A stretch of 64,000 nt of DNA from Xanthomonas sp. F10 (GTDB lineage Bacteria; Pseudomonadota; Gammaproteobacteria; Xanthomonadales; Xanthomonadaceae). Shown piece by piece: positions 1-8,270 of the stretch. A program made the position numbers and the translations under genes. The stretch spans positions 1,702,456-1,766,455 of the forward strand of contig NZ_JACHNP010000001.1 of assembly GCF_014206815.1 (NCBI RefSeq), written 5' to 3'. Below the pieces are notes generated by a model. The model did not search any database. It was not told the origin of the DNA and worked only from the letters and a program-made list of their open reading frames with translations. Every line of letters begins with the position of its first letter. Within the stretch, counting starts at the first letter, position 1.

Positions 1-54
1 AACGGCGGCGCGGCGCGCTCGGGCATGGATGGCCCGTCCTGGGGCGGCTGCCGG

Positions 55-60
55 TAGAAT
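55..60 (+). promoter_or_regulatory. candidate -10 box of cysS
   Basis: TAGAAT lies 27 bases before the cysS start. The same kind of box (TAGAAT, GACAAT or CACAAT followed by a G/C-rich stretch) recurs before other plus-strand genes in the window. No convincing -35 is visible, so this is a candidate only. Confidence 0.4.
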
Positions 61-87
61 CGGGCGGTTTCCCCACCGCCGATGCCG

Positions 88-1503
88 ATGAGCCTGCGCC
101 TGCACAACAACCTGACCCGCCGGGTCGACGCCTTCGAACCGCTCGATCCGGTGGCCGGCCCGACGCTCTACGTCTGCGGCCCCACCGTCTACAACTACGC
201 GCACATCGGCAACGCCCGCGGCCCGGTGGTGTTCGACGTGCTGGCGGCGCTGCTGCGGCGCCGCTACGGCAAGCTGCGCTACGCCCGCAACATCACCGAC
301 GTGGACGACAAGATCAACGCCGCCGCGCAGGCGCAGGGCGTGCCGATCTCGGCCATCACCGACCGCTTCGCCGCCATCTACCGCCAGGACATGGCCGCGC
401 TGGGCGTGACCCCGCCCGATATCGAGCCGGCGGCCACCGCGCACATCCCGCACATCGTGGCGATGATCGAGCGGCTGATCGCCAGCGGCCACGCCTACGC
501 CGCCGAGGGCCACGTGCTGTTCGCGGTGGCCAGCTTCGCCGACTACGGCAAGCTGTCGCGGCGCGACCCGGAGGAGATGCTGGCCGGCGCCCGCGTCGAG
601 GTGGCCCCGTACAAGCGCGACCCGGGCGACTTCGTGTTGTGGAAGCCCTCCAGCGACGACCTCCCCGGCTGGGATTCGCCGTGGGGCCGCGGCCGCCCCG
701 GCTGGCACATCGAGTGCTCGGCGATGGCCGCCGCGCACCTGGGCGAGACCATCGACATCCATGCCGGCGGCGTCGACCTGCAGTTCCCGCACCACGAGAA
801 CGAGATCGCGCAGAGCGAATGCGCCCACGGCGGCGCCCCCTTCGCCCGCGTCTGGCTGCACAACGGCATGCTGACCTTCAGCGGCGCCAAGATGAGCAAG
901 TCGCTGGGCAACATCGAGACCGTGCACGACCTGATCGAGCGGCATCGGCCGGAGGCCCTGCGCTGCGCGCTGCTCAGCGCGCACTACCGGCAACCGCTGG
1001 ACTGGTCCGACGCCCTGATCCAGGCCCAGGTCGCCCGGCTCGACGGCCTGTACGGAACGCTGCGCGATCTGCAGGGCATCGACGCCGCGCCGGTCATTCC
1101 GGCGGAGATCGAAGAAGCGCTGGACGACGACCTCAATACGCCGCTGGCGCTGTCGGTGCTGTCGAGCCTGGCGACACAGGCACGACAGGCGCTGCGCGAG
1201 CTGGCACCGGCCGGCGGCCCCGCCCCTGCCGATGCCGCGCAACGTGCCGACGCGCTGCGCCAGGCCAAGAGCCACCTGCTCGGCGCCGGCCTGGCCCTCG
1301 GCCTGTTGCAGCAGGATCCGCAGGTCTGGTTCCAGGGCGCCGGCAGCGACGACGACGCCCACATCCAGGCGCTGATCGACGCCCGCAGCGACGCCAAGAA
1401 GGCCCGCGACTTCGCCCGCGCCGACGCCATCCGCCAGGAACTGGCCGAGGCCGGCATTGTCTTGGAGGACACGCCGCAAGGCGTACGCTGGAAGCGTGGG
1501 TGA
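88..1503 (+). CDS. cysS: cysteinyl-tRNA synthetase
   Basis: Class I aminoacyl-tRNA synthetase that charges tRNA-Cys with cysteine in the cytoplasm. The product has the [15 protein letters not shown] block near the N-terminus, which holds both the first zinc-binding Cys and the HIGH signature, the HIECSAMA and FPHHENE zinc/cysteine-recognition segments in the middle, and the KMSKS loop near residue 268. It is 471 residues, normal for the family. Two in-frame ATGs lie six bases apart (82 and 88); I chose the second because the protein would then begin MSLRLHNNL, the usual start of xanthomonad homologues as I remember them. It stands alone: sufE follows after about 210 bases of repeat-bearing DNA. 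A single-copy essential gene. Confidence 0.96.
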   Translation: MSLRLHNNLTRRVDAFEPLDPVAGPTLYVCGPTVYNYAHIGNARGPVVFDVLAALLRRRYGKLRYARNITDVDDKINAAAQAQGVPISAITDRFAAIYRQDMAALGVTPPDIEPAATAHIPHIVAMIERLIASGHAYAAEGHVLFAVASFADYGKLSRRDPEEMLAGARVEVAPYKRDPGDFVLWKPSSDDLPGWDSPWGRGRPGWHIECSAMAAAHLGETIDIHAGGVDLQFPHHENEIAQSECAHGGAPFARVWLHNGMLTFSGAKMSKSLGNIETVHDLIERHRPEALRCALLSAHYRQPLDWSDALIQAQVARLDGLYGTLRDLQGIDAAPVIPAEIEEALDDDLNTPLALSVLSSLATQARQALRELAPAGGPAPADAAQRADALRQAKSHLLGAGLALGLLQQDPQVWFQGAGSDDDAHIQALIDARSDAKKARDFARADAIRQELAEAGIVLEDTPQGVRWKRG

Positions 1504-1537
1504 ACACCACACGCGCAGTCAGAAGAAGCGAGGCTGT

Positions 1538-1690
1538 TCCCTTCTCCCCTCGGGAGAAGGTGCCCCGAAGGGGCGGATGAGGGTACGGGCGCCGGATGAG
1601 GGTACGGCGCGAAGCAACTCGCATGGACAGTTCGCGAGGCGACGCTCGGACCCTCACCCCAACCCCTCTCCCGGGGGAGAGGGGCTTTAC
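1538..1690. repeat. dispersed intergenic repeat, family B, copy 1
   Basis: A G/C-rich intergenic element that begins with CCTTCTCCC...GGGAGAAGG, continues with GAAGGGGCGGATGAGGGTACGG, and ends with CCCTCACCCCAACCCCTCTC followed by the inverted complement GGGGGAGAGGGG. Related segments occur near 11159, 38625 and 47301. It can fold at both ends. It fills the cysS-sufE gap and holds no convincing gene. Confidence 0.7.
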
Positions 1691-1712
1691 ATCGCTTAAT
1701 TCTGGATTACTG

Positions 1713-2153
1713 ATGACCGACACCGACTTTCCGCTCGAACCCACGCCTGCCGACGCCCAGGCCGCCATCGCCGAGGAATTCGGCTTCTTCGGCGACTGGT
1801 CCGAGCGTTACCAGTACCTGATCGACCTGGGCCGCAAGCTGCCCGTTTTCCCCGAACACTGGAAGACCGAGGAGCATCGCCTGCACGGCTGCCAGTCGAT
1901 GGTGTGGATCGTGCCGGAGGGCAATGCCGAGCGCCTGGTGTTCCATGCGATCAGCGACTCGGCGATCGTCTCCGGGTTGATCTACCTGGCGCTGCGGGTC
2001 TATTCCGGGCGCAGCGCCGCGGACATCCTCGCCACCGCGCCGGACTTCGTCGCCGCCATCGGCCTGGGCAAGCACCTGTCGCCGACCCGCAGCAACGGCC
2101 TGGCCGCGCTGCTGGCCTTCATCCAGGACACTGCGCGCGCCCAGCAGGCATGA
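1713..2153 (+). CDS. sufE: SufE-type cysteine desulfuration protein
   Basis: Sulfur acceptor that takes persulfide sulfur from a SufS-type cysteine desulfurase for Fe-S cluster assembly. The 146-residue product matches the family in length and carries the conserved HGCQSMVWI segment, with the sulfur-accepting cysteine at about residue 60. The open frame extends upstream into repeat DNA, but the ATG at 1713 gives the normal N-terminus. Its stop overlaps the start of the following transporter (ATGA), so the two are probably co-translated. No other suf gene is in the window, so it works with a desulfurase encoded elsewhere. Confidence 0.92.
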   Translation: MTDTDFPLEPTPADAQAAIAEEFGFFGDWSERYQYLIDLGRKLPVFPEHWKTEEHRLHGCQSMVWIVPEGNAERLVFHAISDSAIVSGLIYLALRVYSGRSAADILATAPDFVAAIGLGKHLSPTRSNGLAALLAFIQDTARAQQA

Positions 2154-3400
2154 GCGCGCCGCTGCCTACCCCACCGCAGACCTTGCGCACGCTGCTGGCG
2201 CACCCCGGCTTCGCCCTGGTGCTGGCCTACCGCATCCTGGCGATGCTGTCCTACCAGATCGTCGCGGTCACGGTCGGCTGGCACATCTACGAAATCACCC
2301 GCGATCCGTTCTCGCTGGGCCTGATCGGGCTGGCCGAGATCCTGCCGTTCTTCTGCATCGCCCCGTTCGCCGGCTACCTGGTCGACCACCTGCCGCGGCG
2401 CTACCTGGGCATGCTCGCCAGCGTCGGCCTGATCGCCACCGCCGCGGTGCTGCTGGCGGTCAGCCGCGGCTGGCTGCCCGCGCACGGCGTGTGGCCGATC
2501 TACGCGGCGATCGCGCTGACCGGCGCCGCACGCGCGTTCCTGTCGCCGGTGTACAACGCGCTGTTCGCCCGCGTCCTGCCCCGCGAAGCCTTTGCGCGCG
2601 GCGCCAGCGTCGGCAGCGTCGCGTTCCAGGCCGGCATGGTGATCGGCCCGGCGCTGGGCGGACTGCTGGTCGGCTGGGGCGGCAAGAGCCTTGCCTACGG
2701 CACCGCCATCGGCGCCTCGTCCGCGGCGCTGCTGGCGCTGTGGCTGCTGCGCGTCGCCGAGCCGGTCCACGAAGGCCCGCGCGCGCCGATCTTCCGCAGC
2801 ATCGCCGAAGGTGCGCAATTCGTGTTCTCCAACCAGATCATGCTCGGCGCGATGGCCCTGGACATGTTCTCGGTGCTGCTGGGCGGCGCGGTGTCGATGC
2901 TGCCGGCCTTCATCCACGACATCCTGCACTACGGTCCGGAAGGCCTGGGCATCCTGCGCGGCGCGCCGGCACTGGGTTCGATCCTGGTCGGTGTGTGGCT
3001 AGCCCGGCACCCGTTGCAGCGCAACGCCGGACGCGTGCTGCTGCTGGCGGTGGCCGGCTTCGGCCTGTGCACCATCGCGTTCGGACTGTCTCGGCACTTC
3101 TGGCTGTCGGCGGCGATCCTGCTCGCCTACGGCATGTGCGACGGCGTCTCGGTGATCGTGCGCCAGACCATCCTGCAACTGGCCACGCCGGACGCGATGC
3201 GCGGCCGCGTGTCCTCGATCAACGGCATCTTCATCGGCTCGTCGAACGAACTGGGCGCGTTCTACGACGGCGTGATGGCGCGACTGATCGGCCTGGTACC
3301 GGCGGTGGTGCTCGGCGGCTGCGTGACGCTAGGCGTGGTCGGCGTTACCAGTTGGAAAGCGCCCAAGCTGCGCAATCTGGATCTGCGCGACCTGCAGTAG
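2150..3400 (+). CDS. MFS transporter
   Basis: Major facilitator superfamily permease of 416 residues with about 12 hydrophobic segments and no signal peptide. The loop after helix 2 reads GYLVDHLPRRYLG, a version of the MFS motif A (GxxxDRxGRR). The ATG overlaps the sufE stop, indicating translational coupling. The overall pattern (short N-terminus, YQIVAVTVGWHIYEITRDPFS in helix 1) resembles the enterobactin-exporter-like EntS/MFS_3 group, but the substrate cannot be told from sequence alone. The pairing with sufE is only positional evidence for a role in metal or sulfur homeostasis. Confidence 0.85.
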   Translation: MSAPLPTPPQTLRTLLAHPGFALVLAYRILAMLSYQIVAVTVGWHIYEITRDPFSLGLIGLAEILPFFCIAPFAGYLVDHLPRRYLGMLASVGLIATAAVLLAVSRGWLPAHGVWPIYAAIALTGAARAFLSPVYNALFARVLPREAFARGASVGSVAFQAGMVIGPALGGLLVGWGGKSLAYGTAIGASSAALLALWLLRVAEPVHEGPRAPIFRSIAEGAQFVFSNQIMLGAMALDMFSVLLGGAVSMLPAFIHDILHYGPEGLGILRGAPALGSILVGVWLARHPLQRNAGRVLLLAVAGFGLCTIAFGLSRHFWLSAAILLAYGMCDGVSVIVRQTILQLATPDAMRGRVSSINGIFIGSSNELGAFYDGVMARLIGLVPAVVLGGCVTLGVVGVTSWKAPKLRNLDLRDLQ

Positions 3401-3531
3401 GCGCGGCGGAGGGCTCGCCTGCGTCGTCCCCCGGCGGGCGCGACGACGACTCGACCTCGCCGCACCTCACGCGCAGCGCCATCGGCCTGCGCGCCATCCA
3501 ATGCACGTCGGCTCCGCCGCAACGGCTGCGC

Positions 3532-4692
3532 TCAGTGCGCAGCCGCCACCGCATGCGCCTGCGCCTCGTCGTCGGCCCAGGCATGCGCGCAATCCGGCAC
3601 GCCGGCCGGCTGGGTCAGGCCACCCTGCCCCGCCAGGAACCGGCAGGTGGCGGCGAACACCGCCGGCACCGCCCGCGAACGGATCGGCGAGGCCAGCACG
3701 TGATTGTCGGCACCCGGGAAATCCACCGCCTGGCGCAAGGCCGGCGGCGTGCCCAGCTGCTTGAACATCGCCTGCAGCGCCGCCACCGACACCGTGCGGT
3801 CCTGATGCTGCGGATCGCGGTAGTAGTAGCCGAGGAACACCGGCACATGAATCCGTGCATACGTCGCCGGCTGCATGCCGCCACGGGTCAGCGCCGCCAG
3901 CGCGCGATAGCCGTCCAGATGCGTGGCGTCGGCCCAATAGGCGCTGTCGACCGGATAGCGCAGGATCGGGTCGCCGCCGTTGTGCGTCCACGCCAGCACC
4001 TGCGCGCCCCACGGCCACAGCATCGGCTGCAGCTGATCGCCGTACTCGCGCACCAGCGGCGACCACAGCACCAGCGCCTGCACCTGGCGTGGATTCGCCG
4101 CCACCGCCTGCACCGCCAGCGCGCCGCCCATCGAATTGCCGATCACCACCACCCGATCGCCGAGCACCCGCGCCACCGCTAGCGCCTCGGCCGCGCCGGC
4201 GAGCAGGCGCCCGGCATCGACGCCGCGCAGCGCGTCGGCCGCGACCAGCCCATGCCCAGGCAGGCGCGGCAGATACAGATTGCAGCCGAAGCTGCGCGCC
4301 AGCCGCACGTGCGTGGGCGCGCCCTCGCCCTGGCTGGCGGTGAAGCCATGCAGATAGACCATGGCGCACGCGCGGCGCCCCGGATGCGCCGGATCGGCCC
4401 AGACGATCCGCGCCTGGTTGTCCGGGCGCAACCCCGGCGTGGCGCGCTCGCGCGCATCGATCCACGCCTGCAACGCCAACGGATCCTGCGGCACCGCCGG
4501 CGCCGCCACCTGCGGCAGGGCCACGCTGACCCGTGGACCCAGCGCAATGACCGCGAGCAATAACAAGGCGATCAGGATCGGCAAGCGCCAGCGACGGCGG
4601 CGCGTGCGCACGGATGACTCGGCCAGATCAGCATTGCGGTTCAAACGCGACGCTCCGCTATCGATGCAGCGCCGGACACATGATTGAAACAA
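3532..4692 (-). CDS. membrane-anchored alpha/beta hydrolase
   Basis: A 386-residue protein with a basic, arginine-rich N-terminus followed by one hydrophobic helix (LPILIALLLLAVIAL), so it is probably an inner-membrane-anchored or exported hydrolase. The catalytic part begins near residue 100 with VYLHGFTASQGEG (oxyanion-hole loop after a beta strand) and has the nucleophile elbow GNSMGG; a later GADNHVLASP supplies the likely catalytic histidine. Family knowledge supports an esterase/lipase fold with a Ser-Asp-His triad. The substrate is unknown. The start at 4692 gives a long charged leader; a start closer to the helix is possible. It converges with the transporter at 2150-3400. Confidence 0.75.
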   Translation of the reverse strand: MFQSCVRRCIDSGASRLNRNADLAESSVRTRRRRWRLPILIALLLLAVIALGPRVSVALPQVAAPAVPQDPLALQAWIDARERATPGLRPDNQARIVWADPAHPGRRACAMVYLHGFTASQGEGAPTHVRLARSFGCNLYLPRLPGHGLVAADALRGVDAGRLLAGAAEALAVARVLGDRVVVIGNSMGGALAVQAVAANPRQVQALVLWSPLVREYGDQLQPMLWPWGAQVLAWTHNGGDPILRYPVDSAYWADATHLDGYRALAALTRGGMQPATYARIHVPVFLGYYYRDPQHQDRTVSVAALQAMFKQLGTPPALRQAVDFPGADNHVLASPIRSRAVPAVFAATCRFLAGQGGLTQPAGVPDCAHAWADDEAQAHAVAAAH

Positions 4693-5237
4693 TTTTCACG
4701 CAATGACATGGATTTTCAGAATCGATATGGCGATATCCAACGCAACATGATGCGACATCGCCATGACAGGCGCATTTAAAGCAGTCGAAAGCCATCGCAG
4801 ACACCGCATCTAGAACAATGATCAGCAGAATTCCAGGTGAATTCGCTATTGCTTGGCACCACTACCAGAGCGCACCTGTAGACAGGATAGAGCTTCAACA
4901 AACCCGGAAAGGGAAGCGAAAGAAGCTACGGAAACCATCCATCAAGATTAAGTTTCACCTTGATCTTCGAAACGCATGCGCCGAACCCGCGACTCACACA
5001 TGAAAATGCATGGATTCCGCCGTATGGCACGTTCGCTTTTCCATGACGAGCGATGGACGATGGACGCGCAAGCCAGGCCTGCCTGCGAAGGCCCGATCGG
5101 CAACTCCACTCTCGACCCAGTCACGGACGTGCGTCGTCCTACGTATCGCCCCCCGCACATTGTGGCGTGGCTGCAAGCCCTCTCCCCCGCGCCGGCGCCA
5201 CCAACCCGGCAGACAACCGCCTATTGGAGCTTTGCAC
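4693..5237. other. AT-richer intergenic region without a clear gene
   Basis: This stretch is visibly poorer in G+C than the rest of the window, especially 4680-5000. A 61-codon plus-strand frame at 4818-5003 gives a lysine-rich peptide without recognisable features; I do not call it a gene. Composition and lack of coding signal suggest decayed or recently acquired DNA. Confidence 0.5.
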
Positions 5238-5633
5238 ATGAACATCGTCGGGCTACCGCGCATAGGCATGACCTTGGCATTCGCCATTGCCGTGCCAGGA
5301 TCTTTGCAGGCGAAGCAAGCCTCTTCCCACACAGATGGAGAGCAAGCGATCGCGTATGTACTGAAGAACGACGTCGCCCTTTCCAGGCTATTCGAAAGCT
5401 GCCCGGCATTGAAATTCGCCCGCACCGGCGCCGACGGCAACAAGACCTTCCTGATCGAAGGTAACTGCGACATCAAGAACAACCCGGAGGAAGATGCGGA
5501 CTGCCCCGCTTATTACGTCCATGCGATCGGGATGATCGACACACCGTCGCATTGGACGATCCGCCGCCTGGAACTGACATTGGCGTGCTCCAGCGAGCCA
5601 GCGAGGGGGACAGCAGGAACGCAGCGGATGTAA
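5238..5633 (+). CDS. small secreted protein, unknown
   Basis: A 131-residue product. An ATG preceded by GGAGC starts a short signal peptide (MNIVGLPRIGMTLAFAIAV, cleavage probably after GSLQA). The mature part has cysteines in SCPAL, EGNCDIK and ADCPAY, and a tryptophan near the end, which fits a small disulfide-bonded periplasmic or secreted protein. I do not recognise the family. The last ten residues (ARGTAGTQRM) look unlike the rest, so the 3' end may be altered by a frameshift or truncation. Codon use is less G/C-rich than in the neighbours, consistent with the AT-richer pocket it sits in. Confidence 0.6.
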   Translation: MNIVGLPRIGMTLAFAIAVPGSLQAKQASSHTDGEQAIAYVLKNDVALSRLFESCPALKFARTGADGNKTFLIEGNCDIKNNPEEDADCPAYYVHAIGMIDTPSHWTIRRLELTLACSSEPARGTAGTQRM

Positions 5634-5757
5634 TCGCCGCCTGGGCGCTTACGCGGCAGGTGCATGACGCGGTGGCAGATCGTGCGCTACGGGGTACGCC
5701 CCGCCGTTCATCACCGCCTACGGGCACCGGAAGGCTGGCACGGCATTAATTCACCCT

Positions 5758-5789
5758 GTGGCGAGGCCGGGGTTCCCCAGCCTCGCCAC
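5758..5789. other. strong hairpin between two small secreted-protein genes
   Basis: GTGGCGAGGC (5758-5767) pairs perfectly with GCCTCGCCAC (5780-5789), and the loop adds a GGGG-TT-CCCC stem. There is no T-tract on either strand, so it is not a textbook intrinsic terminator. It lies 26 bases before the next start codon and could be a transcript end-structure or a leader hairpin. Confidence 0.55.
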
Positions 5790-5815
5790 GCACGACTCGT
5801 CAATGGAGATGTCTC

Positions 5816-6490
5816 ATGGCACCCCGATTTCTTTCGCTGTTCGGCCTGCTCGTGCTCGGCATGGTCTTCCCGCAGGCTCATGCCGCCGGCAGCGATGCGG
5901 CGGCCTGCACGCACGCGCTGCACCAGGCCTTTGCGAGTTCCAGCAGCGCCGCCACGCTGCCCAGCTCATGCACGCGTCTCGGCCCGGTCGCGCTCGGCAT
6001 GCGCAAGCAACAGCTCCTGGCCGCGCTGGGCCAGCCGGACATCAGCCGCAGCGATGCGGCGCATCCGGACACGCTCAGCGTGGTGTATCTGTATCCGCGC
6101 GGGTTCAATGCGCAACTGGCGCAGCAACCGCAGCCGGCGACCGCTCTCCGCTACAGCCAGTTGGCGGTGCGCTTTCGCAACGACCGGATCACCAACCTGA
6201 TCGCCTCCGCCAGTCCAGACGCCCCGTTACCGTTCGATCTGCTCGGCCAGCCGGCCGGCACGCACATCGACCGGGTATTGCAGGCCATCGGCGGGCAGCC
6301 GCAATGGAACGCCAGCCGCGACTATGTGCAGTTCGCCGCGATGCCGCTGGGCCTGGAGGTCGATCCGGAGACGTCGGCGATCATCGGGCTGGACCTCGCA
6401 GCCACCAAGCAGGACCTGGACAGTTTTGCCCTCCCCGGCTTGCAGATCAGCAAGGACGCGCAAAGCGGGTTGGTCAACGGCGTGCGCTAA
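5816..6490 (+). CDS. secreted protein with two BamE/SmpA-like repeats
   Basis: A 224-residue product with a clean signal peptide (MAPRFLSLFGLLVLGMVFPQAHA) and GGAGA upstream of the ATG. Two segments echo the BamE/SmpA/OmlA pattern of a hydrophobic turn followed by an LG-x-P loop: LGMRKQQLLAALGQPD near residue 60, and a second, GQPAGTHIDRVLQAIGGQPQ near residue 145. Two cysteines in the first 45 mature residues could form a disulfide. Proteins with this fold act as small envelope-protein scaffolds or inhibitors. It lacks a lipobox, so it is not BamE itself. Specific function unknown. Confidence 0.65.
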   Translation: MAPRFLSLFGLLVLGMVFPQAHAAGSDAAACTHALHQAFASSSSAATLPSSCTRLGPVALGMRKQQLLAALGQPDISRSDAAHPDTLSVVYLYPRGFNAQLAQQPQPATALRYSQLAVRFRNDRITNLIASASPDAPLPFDLLGQPAGTHIDRVLQAIGGQPQWNASRDYVQFAAMPLGLEVDPETSAIIGLDLAATKQDLDSFALPGLQISKDAQSGLVNGVR

Positions 6491-6692
6491 AGGGCGCCGT
6501 CGCTCACGCCGCGATGTAGCCACCACGCGACGCGGCATTCACGCAGCGGCAGGTGGCTCGTCGCACAGGATCGGCCCACGGCCGAGCATCACGTCGATGC
6601 TGCGGGCCCGGTTTGCGGAGGCATCGCCTCCGCGGCATGCGGCATGCGGCCATAGCCGACAGGCGAACTGCCTGGACCGGCGATGAGGTGAC

Positions 6693-6721
6693 CAAAACGC
6701 AAAGCCCCGCGCGAGCGGGGC
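6693..6721 (-). terminator. intrinsic terminator of dksA
   Basis: Read on the minus strand, GCCCCGC-TCGC-GCGGGGC forms a 7-bp G/C stem followed by TTTGCGTTTT. It lies about 30 bases beyond the dksA stop codon. Confidence 0.75.
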
Positions 6722-6752
6722 CTTGCCTTGACACACTGAAGGCGAAGATCGC

Positions 6753-7883
6753 TCAGTCGCCCTGCTGCTTCTGCAGGTGCTCCCAACGCTCCTGCGCGTC
6801 GATGGTGCGCTCCGCGGTCAGGCGCGCCTCCAGGCGCTCCAGGCCGATCTCTTCGCCGGTGTCCACGCAGTAGCCGTAGTCGCCGGCGTCCAGGCGCTTG
6901 AGCGTGCTGTCGATCTTGCCGATCAGCTTGCGGTAGCGGTCGCGGGTCCGCAGTTCCAGCGAGTTCTCGGTCTCGCGGGTGGCGCGCTCGGCCTCGTCGC
7001 CGATGTCGCGGACTTCGTCACGCAGGTTCTCGATGGTCTGCTTGGATTCCTCGACCAGGTCGGCGCGCCAGGTGAGCAGGCGCTGGCGGAAGTACTCCTG
7101 CTGCAGCGGGCTCATGTACTCCTCGTCCGCCGCCGGCTTGTAGCCCTTGGGCAGGATCGGGCGGCCGGTGGCCTCGTCGGTCTTGTACTCGACCACCTTG
7201 TACTTGGCCGGCTTGGGCGGGGTGTTGGACTTGGCGGTCACGGCCACGGCGACCTTGCCGGTGGGCTTGGCGATCGGCGCCTTCGGGGTGGATTCGGACT
7301 TGGTGGGGGTCTTCGCGGAGGATTTCGAAACGGACACGGGATTCTTTTGTGGCGGGGTCGACGGCGCGGCGGACTTGGCGGCAACGGGCTTGGGGGCCGG
7401 TGCTGCGGCAGGCGCGGCGGGCTTGACCGGGACAGGCTTGGCCGCAGCCGGCTTGGGCGCCGACTTCGGTACGGAGGTGGTCACCGCGGGTGCGACGGGG
7501 GCGGTGGCCGGTTTGGATTTGGCGGGAGCGGCCGCGGCCTTGGCCACGGGCTTGGCCGCCGGCGTCTTCGCTGCCGGCTTGGCGGCGGGGGCAGGCTTGG
7601 CCGCGGCCTTGGCGGGCGCGACCGACTTGACGGGCGCCTTCTTGGCCGGGGCTTTCTTGGCGGGAGCGGACTTGGCCGGTGCAGCCGCGACCGGCTTGGC
7701 CGCCGGCTTCTTGGCCACGGCCTTGCTGGCCGATTTGGCCGGCGCGGACTTGGCCGCCGGCTTCGCGGGCACGGCTTTCTTCAGCGGTTTGCTGGCGGCG
7801 GACACCGGCGCTTTCTTGGCGACGGGCTTGGCGGGCTTCTTGGCGGCCTGGACGGCCTTCTTTGCAGGTTTTTTAGCAGCCAC
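6753..7883 (-). CDS. dksA: DksA-family RNA polymerase-binding regulator with long Ala/Lys/Pro N-terminal tail
   Basis: DksA enters the RNA polymerase secondary channel and, with ppGpp, tunes transcription. The last 130 or so residues of this 376-residue protein form the DksA core: YMSPLQQEYFRQRLLTWRADL, a coiled coil whose tip reads DEAERATRE (the functional Asp of E. coli is Glu here, the Ala is kept), then GYCVDTGEEIGLERLEARLTAERTIDAQERW. The usual four-cysteine zinc finger is reduced to one cysteine. The first 240 or so residues are low-complexity repeats of A, K, P and some S, resembling histone H1-like tails and much longer than in E. coli DksA (151 residues in total). The start is GTG with AAGGAAGAG upstream. 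Confidence 0.9.
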   Translation of the reverse strand: MAAKKPAKKAVQAAKKPAKPVAKKAPVSAASKPLKKAVPAKPAAKSAPAKSASKAVAKKPAAKPVAAAPAKSAPAKKAPAKKAPVKSVAPAKAAAKPAPAAKPAAKTPAAKPVAKAAAAPAKSKPATAPVAPAVTTSVPKSAPKPAAAKPVPVKPAAPAAAPAPKPVAAKSAAPSTPPQKNPVSVSKSSAKTPTKSESTPKAPIAKPTGKVAVAVTAKSNTPPKPAKYKVVEYKTDEATGRPILPKGYKPAADEEYMSPLQQEYFRQRLLTWRADLVEESKQTIENLRDEVRDIGDEAERATRETENSLELRTRDRYRKLIGKIDSTLKRLDAGDYGYCVDTGEEIGLERLEARLTAERTIDAQERWEHLQKQQGD

Positions 7884-8003
7884 GAACGCTCTTCCTTGGT
7901 CTTCCCGGGGCCCGGGAAAGCGGGCCTTTATAGCCTACCCTACCCCCCGCGGCAACAACGCGGCGTATACGCCGAGCGACCCGCCTAGTCGAGCACAGTG
8001 GCA

Positions 8004-8009
8004 TATCAT
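8004..8009 (+). promoter_or_regulatory. -10-like box placing yidD on a leaderless mRNA
   Basis: TATCAT is followed by six bases (GGCGGT) and then the GTG at 8016. The same six-base spacing is seen before the genes at 46240, 56536, 58651 and 60165. It supports the GTG at 8016 over the in-frame GTG at 7998, which lies upstream of the box. Confidence 0.45.
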
Positions 8010-8015
8010 GGCGGT

Positions 8016-8270
8016 GTGATCGCCCGCGCTCTCATCGCCTTGCTGCGCCTGTACCAGCGCTTCATCAGCACGCTGCTGGGGCCGCGCTGCCGTTTCGTGC
8101 CCAGTTGCTCGGCGTACGCGGTAACCGCCATCGCCCGTTTCGGCGCAGTGCGCGGCGGCTGGATGGCCGCCCGCCGCGTCGGCCGCTGCCACCCCTTCCA
8201 TCCTGGCGGGTTCGACCCGGTGCCCGATCCCACGGCGCCGCCACCCTGCCGCTGCCAAGGAAAACACTGA
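8016..8270 (+). CDS. yidD: YidD membrane protein insertion efficiency factor
   Basis: A small (84-residue) inner-membrane-associated protein thought to help YidC insert membrane proteins. The hallmark sequence [20 protein letters not shown] is present, followed by A/Y-rich helix and [17 protein letters not shown]. In most bacteria yidD lies between rnpA and yidC; here it is instead followed directly by a dihydroorotase gene, with its stop and that gene's ATG sharing one base (TGATG). I chose the GTG at 8016 because a -10-like box lies six bases before it; an in-frame GTG at 7998 would add MAYHGG. Confidence 0.88.
   Translation: MIARALIALLRLYQRFISTLLGPRCRFVPSCSAYAVTAIARFGAVRGGWMAARRVGRCHPFHPGGFDPVPDPTAPPPCRCQGKH

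Noticed and set aside
1596-1712. In-frame N-terminal extension of SufE
   Set aside because: The extension is translated repeat family B DNA; the ATG at 1713 gives the normal protein length.
4818-5003. A 61-codon lysine-rich frame
   Set aside because: No ribosome site, no family, no codon bias; the region is AT-richer and other short frames there look alike.
6497-6750. Short plus- and minus-strand frames between the BamE-like gene and dksA
   Set aside because: They have no consistent coding bias, overlap each other and one covers the dksA terminator.
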